Notes: a model not told the origin generated them from the sequence alone. Counted from the stretch's first letter, positions 35,572 to 44,332 are shown. The stretch: 52,914 nt of DNA from Sphingomonas pruni NBRC 15498 (GCF_001598455.1 NZ_BCYZ01000027.1:1-52914); one strand, 5' to 3'. Made by a program: numbers and translations.

Positions 35572-36909
35572 TTACCCTTGGGGCTGACCGAAAACGCCGA
35601 TCAGTTCGGCAACGGCCTCTTCGAGCGAAACCTTGGTGTCGGCATCCTGGCGGATATATTCCATCACCGCCGGGTGATAGGCGATCGCCGCGTCGATCTC
35701 GGGATCCGCGCCACCGCGATAGGCGCCCATCAGCACCAGGTCGCGATTCTCCTCATAGGTAGCGAGGTGGCGTCGCAATATACGCGCGGCGGCGATATGG
35801 TCATGCGGCACGATATCGGTCATCACGCGGCTGACAGACGGGCCCAGATCGATCGCCGGATAGACGCCGCGTTCGGCCAGCGCCCGGCTCAGTACGATAT
35901 GGCCGTCGAGGATCGAGCGTGCACTATCGACCACCGGATCGTTGCCGTCGTCGCCGTCGGCCAGCACCGTATAGATGGCGGTGATCGATCCGCCGGTATT
36001 GACGTCGGTACCGGCGCGCTCGATCAGATTGGGCAGCATCGCGATCGCCGACGGCGGATAGCCGCGCGCCGAGGCGGGCTCACCCAGGGCAAGGCCGATC
36101 TCGCGCCCGGCATGCGCCACGCGGGTCAGCGAATCCATGATCAGCAGGACCTTCTTGCCCTCGGCGCGGAAGCCTTCGGCAATCGCGGTAGCGCGGAGCG
36201 CGCCGCGGATGCGCAGCACCGGCGAATGATTGGCGGGTACCGCGACCACGACCGAACGCGCGCGCGCCTCCCCGGCGACCTTGGTCTCCAGGAAGTCGGC
36301 GACCTCGCGGCTGCGCTCGCCGATCAGGCCGATTACCACGACGTCGGCTTGCGCGGCCCGGACCATCATGCCGAGCAGCACCGATTTGCCGACGCCCGAA
36401 CCGGCCATGATGCCGACGCGCTGGCCCTGGCCGATGGTGAGCAGCCCGTTGATCGCGCGGACGCCGACGTCCATCGGCTGGAGCACGCGCCCGCGATCGA
36501 GCGGTCCCTGCAGCTTGCCGGCGAGCGGCCAATGCTGTGCGCCGCGGATCGGCCCGAGACCGTCGATCGGCTTGCCCGCGCCGTCGACCACGCGGCCGAG
36601 CAAGGCGGCGCCGACTTCGGCGGCGCCGGGCGCGCCGACCGGACGTACCGGGGATTGCGGGAGCAAAGCGGCGGGCCCGCCGAGATTCATCAGCAAGGTG
36701 CGGCCGTTGCGGAAACCGATCACCTCGGCCTCGACCTTAGCACCGCCCGCGGCGCCAACCTGGCAAACCGTGCCGACCGGCAAATTGAGCCCGACCGCCT
36801 CCATCAGCAGCCCGTCGAACGAGGCAAGCCGCCCCGATATCTTGGGCTGCGGCACGAAGCCGGCGGTGCCGAGGCTTTCGAGATAGTCCTGAGCGAAACG
36901 ATTCAGCAT
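35572..36909 (-). CDS. fliI: Flagellar export ATPase FliI
   Basis: 445 aa. F1-beta-like ATPase: Walker A GSGVGKSV (about 164-171), Walker B LLIMDSLTR, with the signature PSVSRVMTDIVPHDHIAAARILRR near the C-terminus. It powers unloading of export substrates at the gate. The start follows a 28-bp terminal-repeat element that separates it from fliH, so the FliH-FliI pair is split by about 175 bases. Confidence 0.97.
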   Translation of the reverse strand: MLNRFAQDYLESLGTAGFVPQPKISGRLASFDGLLMEAVGLNLPVGTVCQVGAAGGAKVEAEVIGFRNGRTLLMNLGGPAALLPQSPVRPVGAPGAAEVGAALLGRVVDGAGKPIDGLGPIRGAQHWPLAGKLQGPLDRGRVLQPMDVGVRAINGLLTIGQGQRVGIMAGSGVGKSVLLGMMVRAAQADVVVIGLIGERSREVADFLETKVAGEARARSVVVAVPANHSPVLRIRGALRATAIAEGFRAEGKKVLLIMDSLTRVAHAGREIGLALGEPASARGYPPSAIAMLPNLIERAGTDVNTGGSITAIYTVLADGDDGNDPVVDSARSILDGHIVLSRALAERGVYPAIDLGPSVSRVMTDIVPHDHIAAARILRRHLATYEENRDLVLMGAYRGGADPEIDAAIAYHPAVMEYIRQDADTKVSLEEAVAELIGVFGQPQG

Positions 36910-36913
36910 TAAA

Positions 36914-37071
36914 AATCCTCCCCGGAACGGGGAGGGGGACCAAGACGCGCAGCGGCTTGGTGGAGGGGGGCCAACCCCAAACGAGCAAAAAGCGAGAAGG
37001 TGGCCGCAGGATGGGCCCCCTCCACCACGCGACTACGTCGCGCGGTCCCCCTCCCCGTTCCGGGGAGGATT
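36914..37071. repeat. 158-bp element with perfect 28-bp terminal inverted repeats in the flagellar array
   Basis: The ends 36914-36941 and 37044-37071 are exact reverse complements (AATCCTCCCCGGAACGGGGA and on), and each is internally palindromic (CCTCCCCGGAACGGGGAGG). Imperfect complementarity continues inward (TGGTGGAGGGGGCC versus GGCCCCCTCCACCA-like). The inner part has no gene. It sits exactly between the fliH stop and the fliI start. This resembles a non-autonomous palindromic repeat (MITE- or REP-like). Confidence 0.9.
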
Positions 37072-37084
37072 GAAAGAGCCACAC

Positions 37085-37807
37085 TCATTCCGGCAACGCC
37101 GCGCGGTCGATCGCCTGGGCGAGTTGCTCGATCCACAGGTCCGGGCCGTCCTCGACGATGGTCGCGGCGGATTCGAGCACGAAATGGCCGCGCTCGACCT
37201 TGATATCGCCGGCAGCGAAGATGTTGCTGGGCAGATGCCCGTCGACCAGCGGCATGTCCTCGGGGTTGAGCCGCAGCACCGCCGATTCGGCGTCGTCGGC
37301 GAGCATGCCGGCGGCGAGCACGACGCGGCGGTTGAGCAGGCCGGCGTCGATCCCTGCCTCGGCCACCAACTGGCGAACCAATTCCATTACGGTCTGCCGA
37401 AGATGCCCGGCCAGCCGGTCGCGATCGATGCGGCGATCGTCGTTGATCGCGGCGGTCAGGCCGTCGATCAAGGCGCGGTCGCGCGCCGTATTGGCGGCGA
37501 TCTGGGCCATCGCCGCGGCAACGCCTTCCTCATAACCGAGCGCCTTGGCGGTGGCGATCGGATCGACGAACCCCGACGGCTGTTGCGTCGTATCGAACGG
37601 ATCCCAGCCCTCTGTCGGATCCTCCTGGCGATCCGCCGGTTCGAAATGGCGCGGCCGCGCATCGGGTGCCGGCGGCGGTTCGGGAGTCATGTCGCGCGGC
37701 GAGAAAGCGACGCCCTTGGCGGCGAAGGCGCGGCGCAAGGCGGCCCCCGCCTGGTCGTGGCGGCTGGCGAAGCCGGCGACGAAATCGGGCATCTGGCGGT
37801 CAGACAT
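37085..37807 (-). CDS. fliH: Flagellar assembly protein FliH
   Basis: 240 aa. The N-terminal region is variable and proline-rich. The C-terminal half has the FliH/YscL pattern (GYEEGVAAAMAQIAANTARD; LRQTVMELVRQLVAEAGIDAGLLNRRVV; VLRLNPEDMPLVDGHLP). FliH regulates FliI and tethers it to FliN. It overlaps the fliG stop by 8 bases. The call is supported by gene order. Confidence 0.87.
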   Translation of the reverse strand: MSDRQMPDFVAGFASRHDQAGAALRRAFAAKGVAFSPRDMTPEPPPAPDARPRHFEPADRQEDPTEGWDPFDTTQQPSGFVDPIATAKALGYEEGVAAAMAQIAANTARDRALIDGLTAAINDDRRIDRDRLAGHLRQTVMELVRQLVAEAGIDAGLLNRRVVLAAGMLADDAESAVLRLNPEDMPLVDGHLPSNIFAAGDIKVERGHFVLESAATIVEDGPDLWIEQLAQAIDRAALPE

Positions 37808-38810
37808 AATCGTCGTCGCCGCCCATCATGATCGTGCCGTCCTTGGCCAACGCGCGGGCGAGCTGGATGATCGCCTTTTGCGCGTCGAGCACTTCGCTGA
37901 GCTTCATCGGGCCGCGTGCTTCCATCTCGTCGCGGATGCCGTCGGCGGCGCGCGACGACATACAGCCGAGGAAGCGGTTGCGGGTTGCCTCGTCGACGCC
38001 CTTGAGCGCACGGGTAAGCAGGTCGCTGTCGACATTGCGGATCAGCGTGCCCAGATTCTTGTCGTCCATATCGAGCAGGTTCTCGAACACGAACAACGCT
38101 TCCTCGATCGCCTTGGCGACTTCGCGATCGATCTTGAACAGCTTGGGCATCACGCGCTGCTCGGTGGTCTTGCGCGCACCCGACAGGATGCGGGCGGCTT
38201 CCTTGGTACCACCGAGCATCACGCCAGCCGGCTGCCCGCCGGCGCCGCTGCGATTGGCGAGCATCGTGCGGAGCGTATCGACCGCCTCGGGCGTGATCGG
38301 TCCCAGCCGCGCGACGCGGTGCAGGATTTCGGGTTGCGCTGCATCGGGCAGCAATTCGAGCACTTGCCCCGCGACGTCCTGATCGAGATTGGCGATCACC
38401 ACCGCGGCGATTTGCGGATGTTCCTTCTCGATCATCGCCGCGATCTCGGCGGCATCCATCCAGTCGAGCAGGTCGATCTGGCATTGCGCGTCGGGCGGGG
38501 TGATCCGCGCCAGCACGCTGTCGGCCTTTTCGGGACCGAGCGCGCGCGTCATCATCGTCTCGATGATCGGCTTGGGATCGAACCCGATCGCGGTGCGGTC
38601 GCGCGCTTTGCCGACGAAATCGTCGAGCACCATCTGCACCTCGGGTTCGCCGACATCGGCGACCGCGAACATCGCCTTGCCGAGCTGGCGAACTTCCTCG
38701 GGATCGAGCTTCTGGAGGATGGCCGCGGCCTCCTCCTCGCCGACCAGCATCATCAGCACGGCGGCGCGTTCGACACCCGAATAGGCGCGGAAAGAGGCGG
38801 GAGCGTTCAT
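37800..38810 (-). CDS. fliG: Flagellar motor switch protein FliG
   Basis: 336 aa, normal length. Armadillo-like N-terminal and middle domains (AAVLMMLVGEEEAAAILQKLDPEEVRQLGKAM; HPQIAAVVIANLDQDVAGQVLELLPD) and the C-terminal torque domain (LFVFENLLDMDDKNLGTLIRNVDSDLLTRALKGVDEATRNRFLGCMSSRAADGIRDEMEARGPMKLSEV) are all clear, including the charged residues that contact the stator. It overlaps fliF by one base and fliH by 8. Confidence 0.97.
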   Translation of the reverse strand: MNAPASFRAYSGVERAAVLMMLVGEEEAAAILQKLDPEEVRQLGKAMFAVADVGEPEVQMVLDDFVGKARDRTAIGFDPKPIIETMMTRALGPEKADSVLARITPPDAQCQIDLLDWMDAAEIAAMIEKEHPQIAAVVIANLDQDVAGQVLELLPDAAQPEILHRVARLGPITPEAVDTLRTMLANRSGAGGQPAGVMLGGTKEAARILSGARKTTEQRVMPKLFKIDREVAKAIEEALFVFENLLDMDDKNLGTLIRNVDSDLLTRALKGVDEATRNRFLGCMSSRAADGIRDEMEARGPMKLSEVLDAQKAIIQLARALAKDGTIMMGGDDDYV

Positions 38811-40534
38811 CAGCGGGCGTCCGATTTGATCATGTCACGCACCGCGAGCGCGGCGCGCGTCGGGTTGTCGCGGGTGAAGCCGCGGACCATCCCGATCCGG
38901 TCGTCGAAATTCTGCGCACTTTCGAGCGCGTCGATGCTGACCGGCTGCCCGTTGGGGCCACTGCCGGTGCCGGGTGCCATCGGCGAGCCGATCCCGAAGG
39001 TCGCGTTGAGGTCACGTCCGGCCGCACCGCGCCCGGTATCCTCGCGCTTCTTCATCAGCGCCTTCGACAGCGGGCGGACGCCGAGCATCAGCACCAGCAA
39101 GGCGATGACGATCGCGGTGACGTTGCGCAGCACCATCGCCAGCCAGCCGCTCTCGTACCAGGGCTGTCCACCGCCGAGATCGGGGGCGGCGGCGAAGCGG
39201 CGGCTGATCACGGTGACCTGATCGCCGCGCGCCGCGTTGGCGCCGACTGCTGAGTTCACCAATTGCGTGATCTGCTGCATCTCGACCGGCGAGCGCGGCT
39301 TCGACCCTTCGACATCGCGCAGGACGACCGCCACCGACAGACGCCGGAGCGCGCCGGGGGCGTTGCGGGTGACCGAGACTTCGCGGCCGAGATCATAGGC
39401 ACGGGCATAGCTGTCGCTCGCCTTGGCGGTGTCGGGCATCACCGGCGAGGCGGCAGCACCGGCTGCGGCGGCAGGCGCGCCCGCCGCTGGCGCCGCACCG
39501 GGAGCGGGAGCGGGAGTCGGGGTGGGCGTCGGCGTCGCCACCGTGGTCGGCGGCGGCGGGGTGTTGGACAATGCGCCCGGGATTCCGCCCGGCGCCTGCG
39601 CGCTTGGCGCATCCTTGTTGGTCCAATTGCCCTGCTCGGCACGCAGCGCGCCGGACTTGTCATAGCTTTCGCGGGTCGAGCTGGTGTCGTCGAGATTGAC
39701 GTCGGCCGTCACCTCGGCGGTGAAATTGCCGGCGCCGACCAAGGGCGTCAGCAGCTGGGTCAGCTGCTCGCGATATTTCTGTTCGACCTGGCGCTGATAG
39801 CGCACCGCGGCGTCGTTGCTGTCGCTGCCGGCGCTACCGGGCTTGGACAACAAAGCGCCCATCTGGTCGACGATGGTGACGTCGTCGGGCTTCATCCCCG
39901 GTACCGACGAGGCGACGAGATTGACGATCGACGAGACCTGGGCATCGCTCAGCGCACGCCCAGCCTGGAGCTTGACGATGACGCTGGCCGACGGGGCGGC
40001 GTTATCGCGCACGAACACGGTGTTTTCGGGTACGGCGAGATGGACGCGCGCCTCGGCGACGGCATCGATATCCTGGATCGAGCGGGCAAGCTCGGTCTCG
40101 CGCGCCTGGCGCAGGCGTTCGCCTTCCACCGCGCGGCTGACGCCCATCGGCAGGTTGTCGAGGATCGCGTAACCGCCCGGCGCCGCTTTGGGCAGGCCTT
40201 GCCCCGCCAGCAGCATCCGCGCCTTGGAATAATCGTCCTCGTTGACGGTCAGCGCGTCAGTCGCCTCGTCGATCCGGCCGGTGATCCCGCCGGTCTTGAG
40301 AGCGGCCATGACCTGTGCCTTGTCCGTATCGGGCAGCCCCGTGAACAGGGTCTTCTGCGTCGGCGTGGACAGCATGAACCAGGCGAGCGCGGCGGACGCG
40401 ATCAGCCCGACCATCAGGATCATCGGCAGGCTGCGGCGGATCGCGGGTTGCCCCAGCATTCCCTGGACCTGCTTCAGCGGGTTGGCGAAACGCTCGGTGG
40501 CGAGCGGCGATGTCTGTGTAAGTTCGTTGCTCAT
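38810..40534 (-). CDS. fliF: Flagellar MS-ring protein FliF
   Basis: 574 aa. Two membrane helices, at about 39-57 and near 462-480, flank a large periplasmic region with ring-building motifs (KTLFTGLPDTDKAQVMAAL; RQARETELARSIQDIDAVAEARVHLAVPENTVF; GMKPDDVTIVDQMGALL). A Pro/Thr/Ala repeat (TPTPTPAPAPGAAPA) lies in the variable linker before the second helix. The C-terminal cytoplasmic tail binds FliG. The start is 8 bases after the fliE stop. Confidence 0.96.
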   Translation of the reverse strand: MSNELTQTSPLATERFANPLKQVQGMLGQPAIRRSLPMILMVGLIASAALAWFMLSTPTQKTLFTGLPDTDKAQVMAALKTGGITGRIDEATDALTVNEDDYSKARMLLAGQGLPKAAPGGYAILDNLPMGVSRAVEGERLRQARETELARSIQDIDAVAEARVHLAVPENTVFVRDNAAPSASVIVKLQAGRALSDAQVSSIVNLVASSVPGMKPDDVTIVDQMGALLSKPGSAGSDSNDAAVRYQRQVEQKYREQLTQLLTPLVGAGNFTAEVTADVNLDDTSSTRESYDKSGALRAEQGNWTNKDAPSAQAPGGIPGALSNTPPPPTTVATPTPTPTPAPAPGAAPAAGAPAAAAGAAASPVMPDTAKASDSYARAYDLGREVSVTRNAPGALRRLSVAVVLRDVEGSKPRSPVEMQQITQLVNSAVGANAARGDQVTVISRRFAAAPDLGGGQPWYESGWLAMVLRNVTAIVIALLVLMLGVRPLSKALMKKREDTGRGAAGRDLNATFGIGSPMAPGTGSGPNGQPVSIDALESAQNFDDRIGMVRGFTRDNPTRAALAVRDMIKSDAR

Positions 40535-40542
40535 GGCCTATC

Positions 40543-40911
40543 TCACACCGGCATGCTCATGATGTCCTTGTAGGCGGACAAGAGCTTGTTCCTGACTTGC
40601 AAGGTTGCTTCGAAGCTGACCGACGCCTCCTGGCGGGCCAACATCACCTTGGCGATGTCGATCGTCTCGCCGCGTTCATAGGCGGCGGAGATGTCGGACG
40701 CGCGGTTCTGGCTGTCGTTGACGCTGTTGAGCGCGCTGGTCAGCGAGTCCGCGAAACTGGCCGGTCCGGCCGGCTGGACCGCGGCTGGCGCGGCGGTCGG
40801 CCCCGCCGCCCCGGCCCGCGCCAGTGCGGTATTGCGTTCCAGGATCTGCGCGCGCAGCGCCATCACCCGGTCGACGCTCATCGCGCCGCCAATGCCGTTG
40901 ATGCCGCTCAT
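40543..40911 (-). CDS. fliE: Flagellar hook-basal body protein FliE
   Basis: 122 aa from ATG 40911, chosen over GTG 40917 because GAGG lies 8 bases upstream and the ATGA overlap with the preceding regulator stop is typical here. The conserved C-terminal block is present (SFADSLTSALNSVNDSQNRASDISAAYERGETIDIAKVMLARQEASVSFEATLQVRNKLLSAYKDIMSM). FliE joins the MS ring to the rod. Confidence 0.93.
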   Translation of the reverse strand: MSGINGIGGAMSVDRVMALRAQILERNTALARAGAAGPTAAPAAVQPAGPASFADSLTSALNSVNDSQNRASDISAAYERGETIDIAKVMLARQEASVSFEATLQVRNKLLSAYKDIMSMPV

Positions 40912-42161
40912 GCCCACATCCTCGTGATATCTTCACCCTGCTCGCGCGCTCGCGCGAGACGATAGCGAAGCGTGCGTTCGGAAATGCCGAGCCGGCGCGC
41001 GGTCTCGATCCGGCTGCCGCCGCAGGCGGCGAGCGTTTCGCGGATCGCCTGGAACTCGCTGAACTGGACGACATTGGCGAGCGTGTCGGCATTGCGCGCC
41101 GGAACCGGATCGGCCTTGGGCTCGGGACGACGGTCGAACACGATATGGCTCGCGCTGATCGTGTCGCCGGCGGCGAACAGCAAGGCGCGCTGGATCACGT
41201 TCTCGAGCTCACGGACATTGCCCGGCCAGTCATGCGCCATCAGCGTGTCGATGGCGCCCTGGTCGGGCCAGGGGATCGACTGGCGCGTGCCCGAATGGCG
41301 CAGGATCATCGCCGCGGCGAGCGCGGGAATATCCTGCGGGCGATCGGCCAGCGCGCGCGTGGTCAGCGGAAATACCGACAGGCGATAATAGAGGTCGGAG
41401 CGGAAGCGGCCGGCGGCGACTTCGTCCTGCAGGTCGCGGTTGGCGCAGGCGATGATGCGGACGTCGATCGGGATCGGGGTCGAGGCACCGATCGGGATGA
41501 CCTCGCGCTCCTGCAGCACGCGGAGCAATTTGGCCTGCAGCTGAAGCGGCATCTCGGCGATCTCGTCGAGCAGCAAGGTGCCGCCCTCGGCCGCGCGGAA
41601 GAACCCTTCGCCCGCCGCGCTGGCGCCGGTGAAGGCGCCTTTCTGGTGGCCGAACAGCAGCGCTTCGAGCATGGTTTCCGGAAGCGCCGCGCAATTGATC
41701 GCAACGAACGGCTTGTCGCGGCGGCGCGATTTCAGGTGGATGGTGCGCGCGAGCACTTCCTTGCCGGTCCCGGTCGGGCCGTTGATCAGCACGGTGATGT
41801 CGGCATCGGCGACGCGCTCGGCCAGCGCGAACAGCGCCAGGCTTTCGGGGTCGGCCGCGGTCGGCGCTTCGGGGCCGGCGGCATAAGCATAAGCAAAGGC
41901 CGATCCGATCGCATTGTCGGCCGGGCCGAACGACAGCCGCGCCGGCGTCCCGCCCGATCCGCGGCGGAATCCCTGCCCTTCGCTGCCGATCACCAGCGTA
42001 CGGTCCGCGATCGGCGGCGTCTCGCCTTCCATCACCAGGAACACGTCATTCGCCTGCGGCCGGGCATCGCCCTCTGCGACACCCAGGCCCTGCGCACGCA
42101 GCGACGAGACCAGGGCATATTTTTGCCGGACCACCGAGGCGGATGGAAAGATCGAACGCAT
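40908..42161 (-). CDS. Sigma-54-dependent flagellar transcription activator (FlbD/FleQ/FlrC-type)
   Basis: 417 aa from ATG 42161 with a strong AAGGGGGA site; the open frame further upstream overlaps a flagellin gene and is not used. The N-terminal 110 residues form a degenerate regulatory region without a visible phospho-acceptor receiver core. The AAA+ domain has Walker A GPTGTGKE (128-135), the sigma-54 contact loop GAFTGA (175-180), Walker B GGTLLLDE (193-200) and the arginine-finger region [14 protein letters not shown]. The C-terminus is a FIS-type HTH ([24 protein letters not shown]). It leads the fliE-onward array and faces the flagellins, so it probably controls both. Confidence 0.92.
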   Translation of the reverse strand: MRSIFPSASVVRQKYALVSSLRAQGLGVAEGDARPQANDVFLVMEGETPPIADRTLVIGSEGQGFRRGSGGTPARLSFGPADNAIGSAFAYAYAAGPEAPTAADPESLALFALAERVADADITVLINGPTGTGKEVLARTIHLKSRRRDKPFVAINCAALPETMLEALLFGHQKGAFTGASAAGEGFFRAAEGGTLLLDEIAEMPLQLQAKLLRVLQEREVIPIGASTPIPIDVRIIACANRDLQDEVAAGRFRSDLYYRLSVFPLTTRALADRPQDIPALAAAMILRHSGTRQSIPWPDQGAIDTLMAHDWPGNVRELENVIQRALLFAAGDTISASHIVFDRRPEPKADPVPARNADTLANVVQFSEFQAIRETLAACGGSRIETARRLGISERTLRYRLARAREQGEDITRMWA

Positions 42162-42231
42162 GAATTCCCCCTTCGTTAAAAGGGGCAATGCCCGGCATAT
42201 GGTAAACGAGGCGTAAACCATCCGGCAAAAG

Positions 42232-42247
42232 CGGCAAAAAATTACCG
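42232..42247. promoter_or_regulatory. Inverted-repeat element A (CGGCAA-N4-TTACCG)
   Basis: First and least perfect of three similar elements between the activator gene and the first flagellin; one mismatch in the right arm. A half-site (CGGCAA) also occurs 9 bases before it at 42223. Possible binding site of the activator encoded next door. Confidence 0.4.
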
Positions 42248-42283
42248 CGTGGCTACCCGGAATGGAATCGACCGGCAAAGCAC

Positions 42284-42299
42284 CGGCAATTTTTTGCCT
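42284..42299. promoter_or_regulatory. Inverted-repeat element B (GGCAA-TTTT-TTGCC)
   Basis: Perfect 5-bp arms with a 4-base spacer, CGGCAA TTTT TTGCCT. It begins 52 bases after element A and 22 before element C, near whole numbers of helical turns (5 and 2). A further half-site lies at 42273. Confidence 0.45.
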
Positions 42300-42325
42300 A
42301 AAGCCCGGCAAAAGGTTGCCGTTCT
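42299..42325 (+). promoter_or_regulatory. Putative FliA (sigma-28) promoter for the first flagellin
   Basis: TAAA (42299-42302), 15 bases, then GCCGTTCT (42318-42325). This keeps the TAAA-N15-GCCG core of FliA-type promoters with the last four bases different. A start point near 42335 would give a leader of about 67 bases before ATG 42402. It overlaps inverted-repeat element C. Confidence 0.55.
42306..42321. promoter_or_regulatory. Inverted-repeat element C (CGGCAA-AAGG-TTGCCG)
   Basis: The best of the three: perfect 6-bp arms with a 4-base spacer. It lies between and partly over the -35 and -10 halves of the putative flagellin promoter, so a bound protein would affect polymerase access. Confidence 0.5.
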
Positions 42326-42401
42326 CTGCTTCAGACGGCTCGGCCCCTCGCACAGTTTCGGGGGAGAGGCGGGGATCGTCGTAGCAAGTGGAGACTCGGA
42401 C

Positions 42402-43223
42402 ATGACTGTTATCGGAAGCAACGTAGCGGCGCTCCGCGCCACCAACGCCTCTAACCAGGCCAACCTGGCCCTCTCGACGGCGATGAACCGCCTGTCGACC
42501 GGCATGCGCATCAACTCGGCCAAGGACGACGCCGCTGGCCTCGCCATCTCGGCCTCGATGACCGCCCAGATCAAGGGCATGAACCAGGGCGTCCGCAACG
42601 CCAATGACGGCATCTCGATGGCGCAGACCGGTGAAGGCGCGCTGGACGAGGTCAACAACATGCTGCAGCGTATGCGTGAGCTCGCGGTGCAGTCGGCCAA
42701 CGGCACCTATTCGACCACCGACGCCGCCAACATCACCGCGGAGCAGGACGCTCTGTCGGCGCAGATCGGCTCGATCGTCACCAACACCGCGTTCAACGGC
42801 AAGAACCTGTTCGCCACGGCATCGAACACCGTGTCGGTCCAGGCCGGCGCCAACACGGCCGACGCGATCTCGGTCGACTTCACCCAGCTGAACGCCGGTA
42901 CGACCAAGCTGTCGGCGGTTGTCGATTTCGCCGCCGGCAAGATGAAGACCGGTCTGGCGCTGAGCGCGTTCGACGACGCGATCAACGAAGTGTCGACGAC
43001 CCGCGCGGGTCTCGGCGCCAGCCAGAACCGTCTGCAGTCGGCGGTCAACAACCTGACCAGCAACGCGACCAACCTGACCGACGCGCGCAGCCGCATCCAG
43101 GACGCCGACTTCTCGTCGGAATCGACCAACCTGGCGAAGGCGCAGATCCTGGCCCAGGCGTCGACCTCGATGCTGGCCCAGGCCAACCAGTCGCAGCAGG
43201 GCGTGCTCAAGCTGCTCGGCTAA
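42402..43223 (+). CDS. Flagellin (first of tandem pair)
   Basis: 273 aa from ATG 42402 (MTVIGSNVAALRATNAS). The longer frame upstream covers the promoter region and is not coding. The conserved N-terminal D0/D1 part ([49 protein letters not shown]) and C-terminal D1/D0 part ([40 protein letters not shown]) are intact, with almost no central D2/D3 region, as in many alphaproteobacteria. It forms the filament after export by FliS and the gate. A strong terminator follows. Confidence 0.96.
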   Translation: MTVIGSNVAALRATNASNQANLALSTAMNRLSTGMRINSAKDDAAGLAISASMTAQIKGMNQGVRNANDGISMAQTGEGALDEVNNMLQRMRELAVQSANGTYSTTDAANITAEQDALSAQIGSIVTNTAFNGKNLFATASNTVSVQAGANTADAISVDFTQLNAGTTKLSAVVDFAAGKMKTGLALSAFDDAINEVSTTRAGLGASQNRLQSAVNNLTSNATNLTDARSRIQDADFSSESTNLAKAQILAQASTSMLAQANQSQQGVLKLLG

Positions 43224-43295
43224 TGAAGAAATCCTGCCCGGTCCCATCCCCCCGAGGGCTGGGCAGGACAGGCTTCGAGTGAAGCGTACCAGAAG

Positions 43296-43325
43296 ATCCC
43301 GGCGGCCGATCGCCGCCGGGATTTT
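43296..43325 (+). terminator. Rho-independent terminator after the first flagellin gene
   Basis: Stem ATCCCGGCGGC/GCCGCCGGGAT (11 bp) with a 5-base loop, then TTTT. It lies about 72 bases after the stop and isolates the first flagellin transcript from the second. Confidence 0.85.
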
Positions 43326-43347
43326 CATGGTGACGAAAAAATTTACT

Positions 43348-43373
43348 TAAACGGTCGCGAAAGCGGTCGTTCG
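43348..43373 (+). promoter_or_regulatory. Putative FliA-like promoter for the second flagellin
   Basis: TAAA (43348-43351), 14 bases, then GTCGTTCG (43366-43373). It resembles the elements before the first flagellin (N15, GCCGTTCT) and fliD (N15, GTCGTTCC) but has one base less spacing. The leader to ATG 43438 would be about 55 bases. No GGCAA-N4-TTGCC element is present here. Confidence 0.4.
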
Positions 43374-43437
43374 TTGCTGTCGACGGCTCGACCTACTGCC
43401 TTGGGGGTGGCGGGGAGCGTCAGCAACGGAGACCATT

Positions 43438-44262
43438 ATGACCGTTATCGGTAGCAACATTTCCGCGCTTCGAGCGCAGAATGCTTCGACCAAAGCCAAC
43501 GACGCCTTGTCGACGGCCATGAACCGCCTGTCCACGGGCATGCGCATCAACTCGGCCAAGGACGATGCCGCCGGCCTCGCCATCTCGGCGTCGATGACCG
43601 CGCAGATCCGCGGCATGAACCAGGGCGTACGCAACGCCAATGACGGCATCTCGATGGCGCAGACCGCCGAAGGTGCGCTCGACGAAGTCACCAACATGCT
43701 GCAGCGCATGCGCGAGCTCGCGGTGCAGGGCGCCAACGGCACCTATTCGGCCAGCGACGCCGCCAACATCACGGCGGAGCAGGACGCACTGGGCGCGCAG
43801 ATCAGCTCGATCATCGCCAACACCAGCTATAACGGCAAGAACCTGTTCGCGACCGCGACCAACAACGTCACGATCCAGGCGGGCGCCAATTCGACCGACA
43901 CCGTCACGATGTCGTTCACCCAGCTCAACGCCGCGACGACCAAGCTGTCGGCGGTGGTCGATTTCACCGCCAACAAGATGAAGACCGGCCTCACTTTGTC
44001 GGCGTTCGACGATGCGATCGCCGAAGTGTCGACCACGCGCGCCGGCCTCGGCGCGGGTCAGAACCGCCTGCAGTCGGCGGTCAACAACCTGACCAACAAC
44101 GCGACCAACCTGACCGACGCGCGCAGCCGCATCCAGGACGCCGACTTCTCGGCCGAATCGACCAACCTCGCCAAGGCGCAGATCCTGAGCCAGGCGTCGA
44201 CGGCGATGCTGGCGCAGGCGAACCAGAGCTCGCAGGGCGTGCTCAAACTGCTGGGCGGCTGA
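43438..44262 (+). CDS. Flagellin (second of tandem pair)
   Basis: 274 aa ([17 protein letters not shown]), very similar by eye to the first flagellin over the whole length (more than 80 percent of residues; not computed). The main differences are in the short central part ([13 protein letters not shown] versus [27 protein letters not shown] versus SNTVSVQAGANTAD). It lacks D2/D3 domains. A tandem duplication with separate promoter and terminator suggests that the two copies can be expressed independently. Confidence 0.96.
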   Translation: MTVIGSNISALRAQNASTKANDALSTAMNRLSTGMRINSAKDDAAGLAISASMTAQIRGMNQGVRNANDGISMAQTAEGALDEVTNMLQRMRELAVQGANGTYSASDAANITAEQDALGAQISSIIANTSYNGKNLFATATNNVTIQAGANSTDTVTMSFTQLNAATTKLSAVVDFTANKMKTGLTLSAFDDAIAEVSTTRAGLGAGQNRLQSAVNNLTNNATNLTDARSRIQDADFSAESTNLAKAQILSQASTAMLAQANQSSQGVLKLLGG

Positions 44263-44332
44263 GGCGCGTAAGCGCCAAAGGCGTACGGCCTCGGCACCAA
44301 CCCCCCTTCACAGGGTGTCGGGGCCGACCACG

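Noticed and set aside
42200..42220. Direct repeat GTAAAC-N5-GTAAAC as a CtrA-type site.
   Set aside because: It lacks the TTAA-N7-TTAA pattern. It could be a binding site for another factor, but there is no support.
42162..43328. N-terminal extension of the sigma-54 activator by nearly 390 residues.
   Set aside because: It is antisense to the first flagellin gene; ATG 42161 has an excellent ribosome-binding site.
42260..43380. Sigma-54 (-24/-12) promoters before the flagellins, from GG...GC pairs at 42285, 42307 and 43365.
   Set aside because: The GG and GC are 9 bases apart instead of the required 10, and the TGGCACG word is absent. The first two are explained by the GGCAA-N4-TTGCC inverted repeats.
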